In this document: in pieces, positions 38,368 through 46,187 of the stretch
Numbering within the stretch: the first letter of the stretch is position 1
Layout of the letters: each line of letters starts with the position of its first letter
Assembly (NCBI RefSeq): GCF_024346995.1
Contig: NZ_AP024887.1
Coordinates: 124,001 to 188,000 of the forward strand
Length of the DNA: 64,000 nt
DNA from: Vibrio palustris
GTDB taxonomy: Bacteria > Pseudomonadota > Gammaproteobacteria > Enterobacterales > Vibrionaceae
Direction of reading: 5' to 3'
Translations under genes and position numbers: made by a program
The notes under the pieces: model-generated
The model's input: the letters and a program-made list of their open reading frames with translations, nothing else
Database searches by the model: none
Told to the model about the DNA's origin: nothing

Positions 38368-39069
38368 CTAATGGCCTCCAACAAAGGGTTTAGCTTCAGT
38401 AATCGTCAGCATGGGTAATTTGGGCGCTAAATGTTGCTGGCTTTTTACTACATGCCCCGATTGAGGATTAAGCCAATAGTAATTGGTGTAAGACTCATCG
38501 AGCAAAGGAATCGAAACCGATTCCGAAAACGCGAGCACAGTTTGCTCTCCTTTGAGAGGGGTGTTGAGTGTAGTACTTCCTAGGTTGGTAAAAGATGAGG
38601 TAGCTTGATAACGGTGATGATTACCAGGTTGCCAAGAAAGTTGATAATGCCATTGTTTCGGTGTTGTTGGTTTTTGTAAACCTAAAGTTAAAGGATCAGG
38701 TTTATTAGCGCGGAGTTGAGTAATATTACCATGACCTAAATTGACCGTTTTTATAATTCTTCCTGCACGGGTAATAATTAATTCATGATTAGATGACAGC
38801 CATTTTAATGCGGGTGGAGAATTATTACTTTTATCGTGTTTAGTTGTTTCGGACCAAGCTAATACTAATAATGCTGACGCACTATCATTCTCTTGAACAA
38901 TAATATTAGCATAAGGAGAAGATTGTATTTTTTGAACGGACATCTCATTATTTTCCGTTCCCAAAAAGGCGAGTCTCATGGTTTTTGAAAGTGCTGAGCC
39001 ACTTGATGTACATCCACTAAGAAACAGTAGTGATAGGCTACATAGAATAAGAAGAAATAACTGACGCAT
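38368..39069 (-). CDS. gfcB: GfcB/YjbF-type lipoprotein
   Basis: Outer-membrane lipoprotein candidate with signal peptide and lipobox LFLSGC near residue 20. The mature protein (IIVQENDSASALLVLAW, HELIITRAGRIIKTVNLGHG) fits the YjbF/GfcB family. Start ATG 39069 is chosen over the TTG at 39075. It follows the small Ser/Thr-rich gfcA gene after about 80 bp holding a strong terminator, which would reduce downstream transcription. Confidence 0.87.
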   Translation of the reverse strand: MRQLFLLILCSLSLLFLSGCTSSGSALSKTMRLAFLGTENNEMSVQKIQSSPYANIIVQENDSASALLVLAWSETTKHDKSNNSPPALKWLSSNHELIITRAGRIIKTVNLGHGNITQLRANKPDPLTLGLQKPTTPKQWHYQLSWQPGNHHRYQATSSFTNLGSTTLNTPLKGEQTVLAFSESVSIPLLDESYTNYYWLNPQSGHVVKSQQHLAPKLPMLTITEAKPFVGGH

Positions 39070-39103
39070 GAACAATGAACTTATAATAAGTTTAGGATAG
39101 AAA

Positions 39104-39129
39104 AAAACAACCGCATAGGCGGTTGTTTT
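39104..39129 (-). terminator. Hairpin terminator/attenuator after gfcA
   Basis: Perfect 11-bp stem (39104-39114 with 39119-39129) with a 4-nt loop; on the minus strand a run of seven T follows. It sits between gfcA and gfcB, so most transcripts would encode only the small protein, with partial read-through to gfcBCD. Confidence 0.85.
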
Positions 39130-39147
39130 GTCACAATACAGCGCTGC

Positions 39148-39555
39148 TTATAGAGCAGTTGCTGAAGTACTTGTACTGGTTGAAGTACTGGTACTGGTAG
39201 ACGTGCTGGTAGACGTGCTTGTTTCACCATCAGATGAATTAGAATCGCTACCTGCAGCAATTGCCGCGCCAGCCACAACTGCGCCTGCAATACCAACAGC
39301 GGTGGCTGTCACTGCACCAGTTGCAACGCCAGCCGCGGCTGCCGCACTACCTGCTGCTGTGCCGGCTGCGCCAGTTGCTGCAGTTGTTGTCGCAGTACCA
39401 GTTGCTCCAGCACTAGCACCGGTGGTACCTGCTGTAGTACCAGCAGTACCACTACCAGTGGTGCCACTTGTTGCAGCTGTACTTGTTTCAGTCGCTGCAT
39501 ACGCGCTTGTACTCATTACTAACGCTGTTAGTAATGCAATCGCTGTTTTTTTCAT
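39148..39555 (-). CDS. gfcA: GfcA/YjbE-like small exported Thr/Ser/Ala/Gly-rich protein
   Basis: 135-residue protein: signal peptide MKKTAIALLTALVMSTSAYA, a Thr/Ala/Gly-rich low-complexity body, one hydrophobic Gly/Ala/Val segment (about residues 70-95), then an acidic spot and a Ser-Thr repeat tail. This closely matches the composition and layout of E. coli GfcA (YmcD). Start ATG 39555 has GGAG 7 nt upstream; the frame extends further up without support. The Ser-Thr tail is encoded by 6- and 12-bp tandem repeats (about 39160-39225), so its length may vary between strains without frameshift. Function unknown. Confidence 0.85.
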   Translation of the reverse strand: MKKTAIALLTALVMSTSAYAATETSTAATSGTTGSGTAGTTAGTTGASAGATGTATTTAATGAAGTAAGSAAAAAGVATGAVTATAVGIAGAVVAGAAIAAGSDSNSSDGETSTSTSTSTSTSTSTSTSTSATAL

Positions 39556-39618
39556 AGTAAATCTCCATGGAGAACGTGTTAGTAACATCGATGTTCACTC
39601 AAATATTGAGTCTCATAT

Positions 39619-39647
39619 AAGATAAAATTATCTGAATGAAATGTAAA
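39619..39647 (-). promoter_or_regulatory. Putative sigma-70 promoter of the gfcABCD operon
   Basis: On the minus strand TTTACA (39642-39647), 17-bp spacer, TATCTT (39619-39624). Transcription would begin near 39612, where a dyad (ACTCAA, 3 nt, TTGAGT; 39597-39611) lies over the start site and could be an operator. Confidence 0.6.
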
Positions 39648-39700
39648 CAAGATTAAATATAAACAGTCATAACTCTAACAGTAGATTAACCATAATCATC

Positions 39701-39729
39701 TTCACATTTTACCTTACGCACGCTATCAT
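39701..39729 (+). promoter_or_regulatory. Putative sigma-70 promoter of the wza capsule operon
   Basis: TTCACA (39701-39706), exact 17-bp spacer, TATCAT (39724-39729). The start site would be near 39736, giving a leader of about 365 nt that contains the ops element before wza. It is back to back with the gfcA promoter. Confidence 0.6.
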
Positions 39730-39798
39730 GCGTCGGCTTTAAATTTTGAATATCGTTACTTCGAGAGCTCTTCCTCTCATGGGGATGTGGTGTCCTTC

Positions 39799-39810
39799 GG
39801 CGGTAGCGTG
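39799..39810 (+). promoter_or_regulatory. Second ops element, heading the wza/capsule operon
   Basis: Exact GGCGGTAGCGTG match, about 65 nt downstream of the predicted transcription start and 290 nt upstream of wza. It should recruit RfaH to the capsule operon as the first ops does for the rml operon. Confidence 0.9.
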
Positions 39811-39910
39811 TTTAAATAAAAAAATTGTTAAAATTATAAATAAACATATTGATTCTAACTCGATGAATTTTTTGGCTTAAAAATTTATCCGACTAGTATA
39901 GTAAGTCAAT

Positions 39911-40084
39911 ATGGATAAAATAAATAAGTTTCAAACAATAGTTTTGGAGCAAACGTTTAGTTGGTTAAGAGAAATCTCTTGCCATAATGATGAAATTATC
40001 GATATCTTATCTCGACGCTCATGGCCGGAGGTGTATCTACACCAATATCCAAGAATGAGCGGACGAAAGGACGTATTATCTTAA
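39911..40084 (+). CDS. Small open reading frame in the capsule leader (57 residues)
   Basis: ATG 39911 opens 57 codons ending at TAA 40082-40084, 16 bp before wza. The peptide begins MDKINKFQTIVLEQTFSW and ends PRMSGRKDVLS; it has two Trp, is charged and not low-complexity, has no signal peptide or membrane segment, and resembles nothing I recognise. No good ribosome binding site precedes it. It lies between the ops element and wza on the coding strand. It could be a leader peptide, a small regulator, a gene remnant or a chance frame. Confidence 0.35.
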   Translation: MDKINKFQTIVLEQTFSWLREISCHNDEIIDILSRRSWPEVYLHQYPRMSGRKDVLS

Positions 40085-40100
40085 ATCTTAGGAAGTTGGT

Positions 40101-41252
40101 GTGTTAAACAAGTCGATCACTCTTATTTTGGTATCTTGCACGCTTGCAGGATGCTCTATTCCCGGCTCTAATCTCACGACAAGCGATAAAAATATAGCTT
40201 GGAACGCAGACGACAGTGCCGATACCCTCTCCTCACGTGTCAATGTTTACCCTCTGACTCCCAACTTAATTAATGAACTTAAGTATCATCAGCTTATACC
40301 AAAAACTCAGCCTAATGCGGGTTTGGAAAAGCAGCTAGCGGATTACCAATACAAAATTGGCCCAGGCGATGTACTCAACGTCACTATTTGGGATCATCCT
40401 GAATTAACCATTCCTGCCGGTTCTTACCGTAGCTCGGAAGAGGCGGGGAACTGGGTTCACTCTGACGGTACGATTTTTTATCCATACATTGGTAAACTAA
40501 AAGTAACGGGCTTAACCGTCACACAAGTGCGAGCATTGATTACTGAACGGATTAAAAAATACGTTGAAGATCCTCAAGTTGATGTCAACATTGCGGCGTT
40601 TCGTTCACAAAAATCTTACGTAACAGGAGAGGTGAACAAGCCGGGCCCACAGCCTATCTCGAATATCCCGTTAACGTTACTTGATGCAATTAACCGTGCT
40701 GGCGGTATCACTAAAGATGCCGATTGGCGCAACGTAACGCTAAGCCATCACGGAAGTGAAGAGCACCTTTCTTTATATGCATTAGTACAAAAAGGCGATT
40801 TAACACAAAACCGTTTATTGCATAAAGGCGATATCATTCACGTGCCGCGTAATGATGCGCAGAAAGTCTTTATTATGGGCAGCGTTGATAAACCGCAAGT
40901 AGTAAAAATTGACCGTACGGGGATGAGTTTGACCGAAGCGTTGGCTAGTTCAGGCGGGATTAACGAAGCCCAAGCCGATGCCACTGGTGTGTTCGTGATT
41001 CGCAGTACAGGCATGGCTAATAAACAGCACAAAGGTAGCAAAACACCACTTGCCGATGTGTATCAGCTTAATATGCAAGATGCGACAGCACTTGTGATGG
41101 GCACTGAGTTTGAATTAAAACCGTACGATGTGGTGTACGTGACCACCGCACCAGTAGCACGCTGGAATCGTTTGATCAGTCAACTAGTACCAACCATCAG
41201 CGGATTTAATAACCTGACTGAAGGTATGCTACGTCTAAAAAACTGGCCGTAA
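40101..41252 (+). CDS. wza: Wza-type outer-membrane polysaccharide export lipoprotein
   Basis: 383-residue lipoprotein with lipobox CTLAGCS (Cys about residue 18). The polysaccharide export domain follows ([37 protein letters not shown]), then two SLBB-type repeats ([33 protein letters not shown]) and a C-terminal amphipathic helix region near LRLKNW that would form the outer-membrane pore. The start is GTG with an AGGA box 7 nt upstream. It begins the wza-wzb-wzc secretion set of the Wzx/Wzy-dependent capsule. Confidence 0.95.
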   Translation: MLNKSITLILVSCTLAGCSIPGSNLTTSDKNIAWNADDSADTLSSRVNVYPLTPNLINELKYHQLIPKTQPNAGLEKQLADYQYKIGPGDVLNVTIWDHPELTIPAGSYRSSEEAGNWVHSDGTIFYPYIGKLKVTGLTVTQVRALITERIKKYVEDPQVDVNIAAFRSQKSYVTGEVNKPGPQPISNIPLTLLDAINRAGGITKDADWRNVTLSHHGSEEHLSLYALVQKGDLTQNRLLHKGDIIHVPRNDAQKVFIMGSVDKPQVVKIDRTGMSLTEALASSGGINEAQADATGVFVIRSTGMANKQHKGSKTPLADVYQLNMQDATALVMGTEFELKPYDVVYVTTAPVARWNRLISQLVPTISGFNNLTEGMLRLKNWP

Positions 41253-41276
41253 CCGGAACACAATAAGGATATAACC

Positions 41277-41717
41277 GTGTTTGATAACATTCTTGTGGTT
41301 TGTGTCGGAAATATATGCCGCTCCCCAATAGGGGAGCGCTACCTACAAACCTTACTTCCGCAGAAAAACATTGCCTCGGCGGGGATTGCCTCAAAGCGCA
41401 GTGGATTGGTTGGCAAACCTGCAGACAGCATGGCTGTACAAGTGGCCGATGAGCATGGGGTCGATATTAGCGCTCATCAATCTCAGCAGCTCACCGCTGA
41501 ATTGTGTGCACAGTACGACTTAATCTTAGTGATGGAAAAAGGCCATTTATCCGCACTCTCTGAGATAGCGCCGGAAGCACGCGGTAAAGCTATGCTCTTT
41601 GGTCAATGGATAGGCCAAAAAGATATCCCTGATCCATACCGTCAAAGCAAAGAAGCTTTTGATTACGCCTACCAATTGATTGTTCAAGCTGCCGATGCTT
41701 GGCGAGCCAAACTTTAA
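41277..41717 (+). CDS. wzb: Low-molecular-weight protein tyrosine phosphatase
   Basis: Wzb dephosphorylates the tyrosine kinase Wzc and so permits cycling needed for high-molecular-weight capsule. Active-site loop CVGNICRS (C-x5-R) is at the N-terminus and the general acid Asp in IPDPYRQSKEAFDYAYQ near residue 120. 146 residues is typical. GTG start with AAGGA 7 nt upstream. It lies between wza and wzc, 16 bp before the wzc start. Confidence 0.95.
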   Translation: MFDNILVVCVGNICRSPIGERYLQTLLPQKNIASAGIASKRSGLVGKPADSMAVQVADEHGVDISAHQSQQLTAELCAQYDLILVMEKGHLSALSEIAPEARGKAMLFGQWIGQKDIPDPYRQSKEAFDYAYQLIVQAADAWRAKL

Positions 41718-41733
41718 TACGACTATAAAAATT

Positions 41734-43896
41734 ATGACTGATTCAAGATCAAAAGCCGTCAGCTCAACTGACAAAGACGAAATAGATTTAGGCCAACTGT
41801 TTGGCACCTTATTGGATGGCAAATGGGTCATCGTAATAGTCACTTGCTTGTTTATGCTAATTGGTGTCGCGTATGCTTTGCTCGCGACACCGATTTATCA
41901 ATCGGATGCCTTAATTCAAGTGGAACAAAAAAGCTCAGGTGGGTTCTCTTCTGTAGTCAGTGAAAACTTAGGTGACATGTTTTCTTCTGAATCGACAGCC
42001 GATACAGAAATTGAACTTATCAGATCTCGCATGGTGTTAGGCGGCACGGTCGATAAGTTTAATTTAACCACTGTGGTTAAGCCAAACTATATCCCTGTTA
42101 TTGGTAAAGGGTGGGCGCGTTTAACCGATGATGAGCAAAAAATCAAAGTCACTCAATTTGATATTGCCGACAGTTATCAACATGAGCCGCATGAATACCA
42201 TATTCAAGTGATTAACGGTAAACAGGGCACTTATCAATTAGTCGATGATAATGCTCAAGTGCTACTTAAAGGCCGTGTAGGTGCAACCAGTGCTGGACAC
42301 GGATTTGTACTCAAAGTGAGTGATATTCAAGCGGATGATGGTTTTGAATTTTCAATTGTAAAACGTAACCGTATTGATGCTGTGCAATGGCTAAAAACTC
42401 ATTTATCTGCAGAAGAGCAAGGCAAGCAAACAGGTATTATTCGCTTAAGTTTTACTTCCGATAATGCTGACTTTTCTGAAGCTTTGCTTGATAACATTTC
42501 GCAGCGTTATTTCTTGCAAAATGTTGAGCGTGATTCCGCAGAAGCAGAGCAAAGTATTCATTTCTTAAAAGAAAAATTACCTCAATTAAAAGCAAAGCTG
42601 ATTGAGTCAGAAAACAAACTTAACGATTACCGTAAAAAGCGTGAATCTGTTGATTTAACGATGGAAGCAGAGTCGACACTTAAAGTGATGGTCAACTTAG
42701 ATGCACAGCTGAATCAGTTGACCTTTAAGGAAGCAGAGATCAGCCAAAAATACACTAAAGACCACCCTGCATACAAATCTTTACTAGATAAGCGCCAAAC
42801 ACTATTAGGTGAAAAAGCGAAGCTTAATAAAAAGATTGAGAACCTACCAGAAACACAAAAGCGTATTTTAAGCTTGCAACGTGATGTACAAGTGAATCAA
42901 CAGATTTATGTACAATTGCTTAATAAAGTCGAGGAGCTAAATGTCGTTAAAGCCGGCACAGTTGGCAACGTACGCATTATAGATCATGCTCAAACTTTCT
43001 CTGACCCTGTTAAACCAAAGAAACTACTTGTTGTTTTAATTTGTACGATTCTGGGTGGTTTAATGAGTGTTGCATATGTTCTTTTACGTGCTGCAATGCA
43101 TAAAGGTATTGAAACGCCAGATCAAATAGAAGAGCTAGGGCTATCAGTTTATGCCAGTGTGCCTAAATCCGAATTACAGATGAACTTGGCAGAAAAATTG
43201 AAACGCCTGCGTAGTAATACTAAGGAAATGAATCTATTGGCAGAGCTTAATCCTGCTGATTTATCGATTGAGGCATTACGTGGGCTAAGAACTAGTTTGC
43301 ACTTTGCCATGATGGAGGCGAACAATAATATTCTAATGATCTCAGGCCCGGCACCTGGTATTGGTAAATCATTTGTTTCTACCAACTTTGCCGCGGTTTA
43401 TGCCAAAACAGGTCAGCGTGTATTATTGATTGACGCAGATATGCGTAAAGGATATTTACAACAAGCGTTAGGTTTAAGTAATGATAATGGTTTATCTGAC
43501 TACTTAAGCGGCAAGATAGAAACTGAGGTGCTAGTGAAAAACACCGCAATTGAAAACTTGGATGTTATTACCCGCGGGCAAGTGCCACCGAACCCATCAG
43601 AACTCTTAATGCATAAACGTTTAGATGAGTTATTAGGTTGGGCATCAGGGCAATACGATTTAGTGATTGTCGATACCCCGCCTGTTCTTGCGGTAACCGA
43701 TGCCAGTATTGTGGGAGCGAAAGCAGGTACCACACTTATGGTGACACGTTTTGGTGTCAATACAGCCAAAGAAATTGAAGTTGCGAGAGCTAGGTTTGAG
43801 CAATCAGGTATAGAAGTTAAAGGTGTTATCTTTAATGCGATAGAGAAAAAAGCGTCAAGCCATTATGGCTATGGCTACTACAACTATTCATATTAA
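41734..43896 (+). CDS. wzc: Wzc-type tyrosine autokinase / polysaccharide co-polymerase
   Basis: About 720 residues. Transmembrane segments near residues 28-48 and 430-450 flank a periplasmic Wzz domain with coiled-coil. The cytoplasmic BY-kinase has Walker A SGPAPGIGKSF, Walker A' LLIDADMRKG and Walker B LVIVDTPPVL, and ends in a Tyr cluster (HYGYGYYNYSY) that is autophosphorylated in this family. Start ATG 41734 (MTDSRSKAV) is preferred; the frame runs up into wzb without support. It sets chain length and export with Wza. Confidence 0.95.
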   Translation: MTDSRSKAVSSTDKDEIDLGQLFGTLLDGKWVIVIVTCLFMLIGVAYALLATPIYQSDALIQVEQKSSGGFSSVVSENLGDMFSSESTADTEIELIRSRMVLGGTVDKFNLTTVVKPNYIPVIGKGWARLTDDEQKIKVTQFDIADSYQHEPHEYHIQVINGKQGTYQLVDDNAQVLLKGRVGATSAGHGFVLKVSDIQADDGFEFSIVKRNRIDAVQWLKTHLSAEEQGKQTGIIRLSFTSDNADFSEALLDNISQRYFLQNVERDSAEAEQSIHFLKEKLPQLKAKLIESENKLNDYRKKRESVDLTMEAESTLKVMVNLDAQLNQLTFKEAEISQKYTKDHPAYKSLLDKRQTLLGEKAKLNKKIENLPETQKRILSLQRDVQVNQQIYVQLLNKVEELNVVKAGTVGNVRIIDHAQTFSDPVKPKKLLVVLICTILGGLMSVAYVLLRAAMHKGIETPDQIEELGLSVYASVPKSELQMNLAEKLKRLRSNTKEMNLLAELNPADLSIEALRGLRTSLHFAMMEANNNILMISGPAPGIGKSFVSTNFAAVYAKTGQRVLLIDADMRKGYLQQALGLSNDNGLSDYLSGKIETEVLVKNTAIENLDVITRGQVPPNPSELLMHKRLDELLGWASGQYDLVIVDTPPVLAVTDASIVGAKAGTTLMVTRFGVNTAKEIEVARARFEQSGIEVKGVIFNAIEKKASSHYGYGYYNYSY

Positions 43897-43933
43897 AAAA
43901 ACAAATATTATAGAAATTAAAGGTTAGGGTAAA

Positions 43934-45190
43934 ATGTATAACTCAAAAATTAAAGTTAAAAAAAGTCAGTTAAGCGGTTCAGTTAAGGTTAGTGGTGCCA
44001 AAAATAGTGTACTTAGATTGCTAGCAGCAACAATTTTATTTGATGAGGATATTGTATTAAACAACTATCCAAGTGAACTTTTAGATGTAAAAATCCATGA
44101 AGATATGTTGTCTTATTTAGGTAAAACTATTAATCATGATGATGATAAAGTTGTGATTAAACAAGATGGTGATCTAAATACAAACTTAGAATGGCACGAT
44201 CGTTCAATCCGAAATACTCTTTTAATTTTGGGGGCATCTGTTGCTAAATACGGATTTGGTCGAGTACCTTTACCTGGAGGCTGTAAGCTAGGTGAACGTA
44301 AGTATGATATTCATGTACATGTTTTAGAATCATTAGGTGCCCAAGTATATGAAGATGGAGATTACTTAGTCGCTAAGTCTGATCATAGACTTAAAGGTAC
44401 AGATATAACTTTACGTATGCGGTCAACTGGTGCAACCGAAAATGCTATATTAGCTTCTTGCTTGGCAGACGGTAAAACTCGAATATACAATCCACATATT
44501 CGTCCTGAAATAATAGATTTAGCACACTTTTTAAATAAAGCTGGCGCTAAAATTAAAATCTATGGTCAAGAAAGAATTGAAGTTGAAGGTGTTCCATCTC
44601 TAGGTAAGGCTGTACATGATGTTATGCCGGATAATATGGAAGCATTAACTTGGGCTATTCTTGCTACCATGACTAACAGTGAAATACGTATAGATAATTT
44701 TCCATTTGAAGATTTAGAAGTCCCACTTATCCATCTTCGAGAAAGTGGCGTAAATCTATATCGTAATAAAAATAGTGCGATTGTTGCTAAAGGTAACTGC
44801 TATCCAGTAGAAATCAGCACTGGACCATATCCTGGTATCAATTCAGATATGCAGCCTCTATTTGCCGCATTTGCGTCTTTATGTAAAGGAACAAGTCATA
44901 TTATTGATTTACGTTTTCCTGGTCGCTACGCATATGGGGAAGAAATGAATAAAATGAATATTGAAACTTCAGTCCAAGGCGATTTATTTGCTATCACAGG
45001 TTCTGATAATATTATTCCGGCAGAAGTTAAAGCACTTGATTTAAGAGCTGGTATCGCGCTGTTAATGTTAGGAATGGTGGCTAAAGACGGAGAAACCACA
45101 ATTCATGATGCATGGCAAATTAAGAGAGGCTATAACCAGATTATTGAAAAGTTGCAGTCTCTAGGTGCTAATGTAACAGAAGAAGTTTAA
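43934..45190 (+). CDS. MurA paralogue: UDP-GlcNAc enolpyruvyl transferase inside the capsule operon
   Basis: Homologue of MurA, which adds enolpyruvate from PEP to the 3-OH of UDP-GlcNAc. All key residues are present: Lys23 (SGAKNSVL), Cys117 and Arg122 in LPGGCKLGERKYDIH, Asp305 in GINSDMQPLF, and the DLRAGIALLM motif near 370. The sequence otherwise differs widely from the housekeeping Vibrio/E. coli enzyme, and it is A/T-rich like its cassette. It lies directly after wzc and before a murB-like gene, so it probably works for capsule sugar synthesis (UDP-MurNAc) and not only for peptidoglycan. SD TTAGGGT precedes the ATG. Confidence 0.88.
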   Translation: MYNSKIKVKKSQLSGSVKVSGAKNSVLRLLAATILFDEDIVLNNYPSELLDVKIHEDMLSYLGKTINHDDDKVVIKQDGDLNTNLEWHDRSIRNTLLILGASVAKYGFGRVPLPGGCKLGERKYDIHVHVLESLGAQVYEDGDYLVAKSDHRLKGTDITLRMRSTGATENAILASCLADGKTRIYNPHIRPEIIDLAHFLNKAGAKIKIYGQERIEVEGVPSLGKAVHDVMPDNMEALTWAILATMTNSEIRIDNFPFEDLEVPLIHLRESGVNLYRNKNSAIVAKGNCYPVEISTGPYPGINSDMQPLFAAFASLCKGTSHIIDLRFPGRYAYGEEMNKMNIETSVQGDLFAITGSDNIIPAEVKALDLRAGIALLMLGMVAKDGETTIHDAWQIKRGYNQIIEKLQSLGANVTEEV

Positions 45191-45198
45191 TTATTAAT

Positions 45199-45230
45199 AA
45201 TGGCGATATTCTATTAAGAATATCGCCATT
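45199..45230 (+). terminator. Strong hairpin between the murA-like and murB-like genes
   Basis: 14-bp perfect stem (45199-45212 with 45217-45230) with a 4-nt loop, followed by a weak T-rich stretch. It is intra-operonic and about 30 bp before the murB-like start; it could be an attenuator or an mRNA-stabilising structure. RfaH-modified polymerase would read through. Confidence 0.7.
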
Positions 45231-45263
45231 GTTTAATATTTAAATCGTAATGGGTTTTATTAT

Positions 45264-46187
45264 ATGAACATTTATGAAAATGTCGATTTATCATTGATAT
45301 CTAACTGGAAAGTTGGCGGTAAAGCGAAATATCTAATCGATATTGAAAATATTGAAGATTATTCCAAGAGCTTAAGTTTTATTAAAGAAAAAAATATTAA
45401 AGCGTTAGTGATTGGAAAAACAAGTAATCTTTTATTTGATTCAGTAGATCTAAATATCGCACTATTAAGGCTGGGCCAATCTTTTTTTTCTATCAAAAAG
45501 CAAGATAGTAATCTAATAGTTGGTGCTAGTACGCCTTGCTATTCACTAGCAAGAAAAGCACAGCAACTAGGCTTATCTGGTTTAGAGCATATAGTGGGAA
45601 TACCGGCGACGATTGGTGGTTTAATTTACATGAATGGTGGAAGCAAACGCAAAACCATTTCGGAAAATATTGTGTCAGTTACCTCTATAGATAACGATGG
45701 AAATATTATAGAAAGAAATCGTGAACAATGCGAATTTTCATATAGGAAAAGTATTTTTCAGAAAATACCTGATGAATTGATCTTATCTGTAGAATTAAAA
45801 TTATCTTTAGATGATAGTAAAAAAATACGAAAAGAAAATTTACAAATATTGAGAGATAGAAGAAAAAAATTCCCAAGAAAGCAGCCTAGTTGTGGATCGG
45901 TTTTTATAAGTAACCCTGTTAATTATAAGACGGTTGGCCCCCCTGGAAAAATCATAGAAGACTTGGGATTGAAAGGTTTAAAGAAAAATAAAGCTCAAAT
46001 TTCTGATATCCATGCTAATTTTATTGTAAATATTGGCGGCGCTAATAGTAATGATATTTTATTTTTAGTAAAAGAAATTAATGATAAAGCGAGGTTGATT
46101 TCTGGAATTGAATTAGAGTCAGAAGGATTATTCGTCAATAAAAATGGATATTTAACTCCTTTGCACTTGGTTAATATTGATGAATGA
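45264..46187 (+). CDS. MurB paralogue: UDP-N-acetylenolpyruvoylglucosamine reductase inside the capsule operon
   Basis: FAD-dependent reductase homologue (307 residues). Seen: LISNWKVGGKAKYLI, LVIGKTSNLLF, GLEHIVGIPATIGGLIYMNGG (FAD domain), SYRKSIF with Arg161, and PSCGSVFISNP holding the proton-donor Ser (Ser209 or Ser212), then GLKGLKKNKAQISDIHANFIVN. The GIPATIGG form and length resemble the shorter type II MurB of Firmicutes, whereas E. coli/Vibrio housekeeping MurB is the longer type I. Together with the murA-like gene it would yield UDP-MurNAc for the capsule. Confidence 0.87.
   Translation: MNIYENVDLSLISNWKVGGKAKYLIDIENIEDYSKSLSFIKEKNIKALVIGKTSNLLFDSVDLNIALLRLGQSFFSIKKQDSNLIVGASTPCYSLARKAQQLGLSGLEHIVGIPATIGGLIYMNGGSKRKTISENIVSVTSIDNDGNIIERNREQCEFSYRKSIFQKIPDELILSVELKLSLDDSKKIRKENLQILRDRRKKFPRKQPSCGSVFISNPVNYKTVGPPGKIIEDLGLKGLKKNKAQISDIHANFIVNIGGANSNDILFLVKEINDKARLISGIELESEGLFVNKNGYLTPLHLVNIDE

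Noticed and set aside
39128..39625. Plus-strand 165-residue Val/Ala-rich open frame opposite gfcA
   Set aside because: It is the antisense of the Thr/Ala-rich repeat gene; composition is an artefact of GCN/ACN codons, and gfcA has the ribosome binding site and signal peptide.
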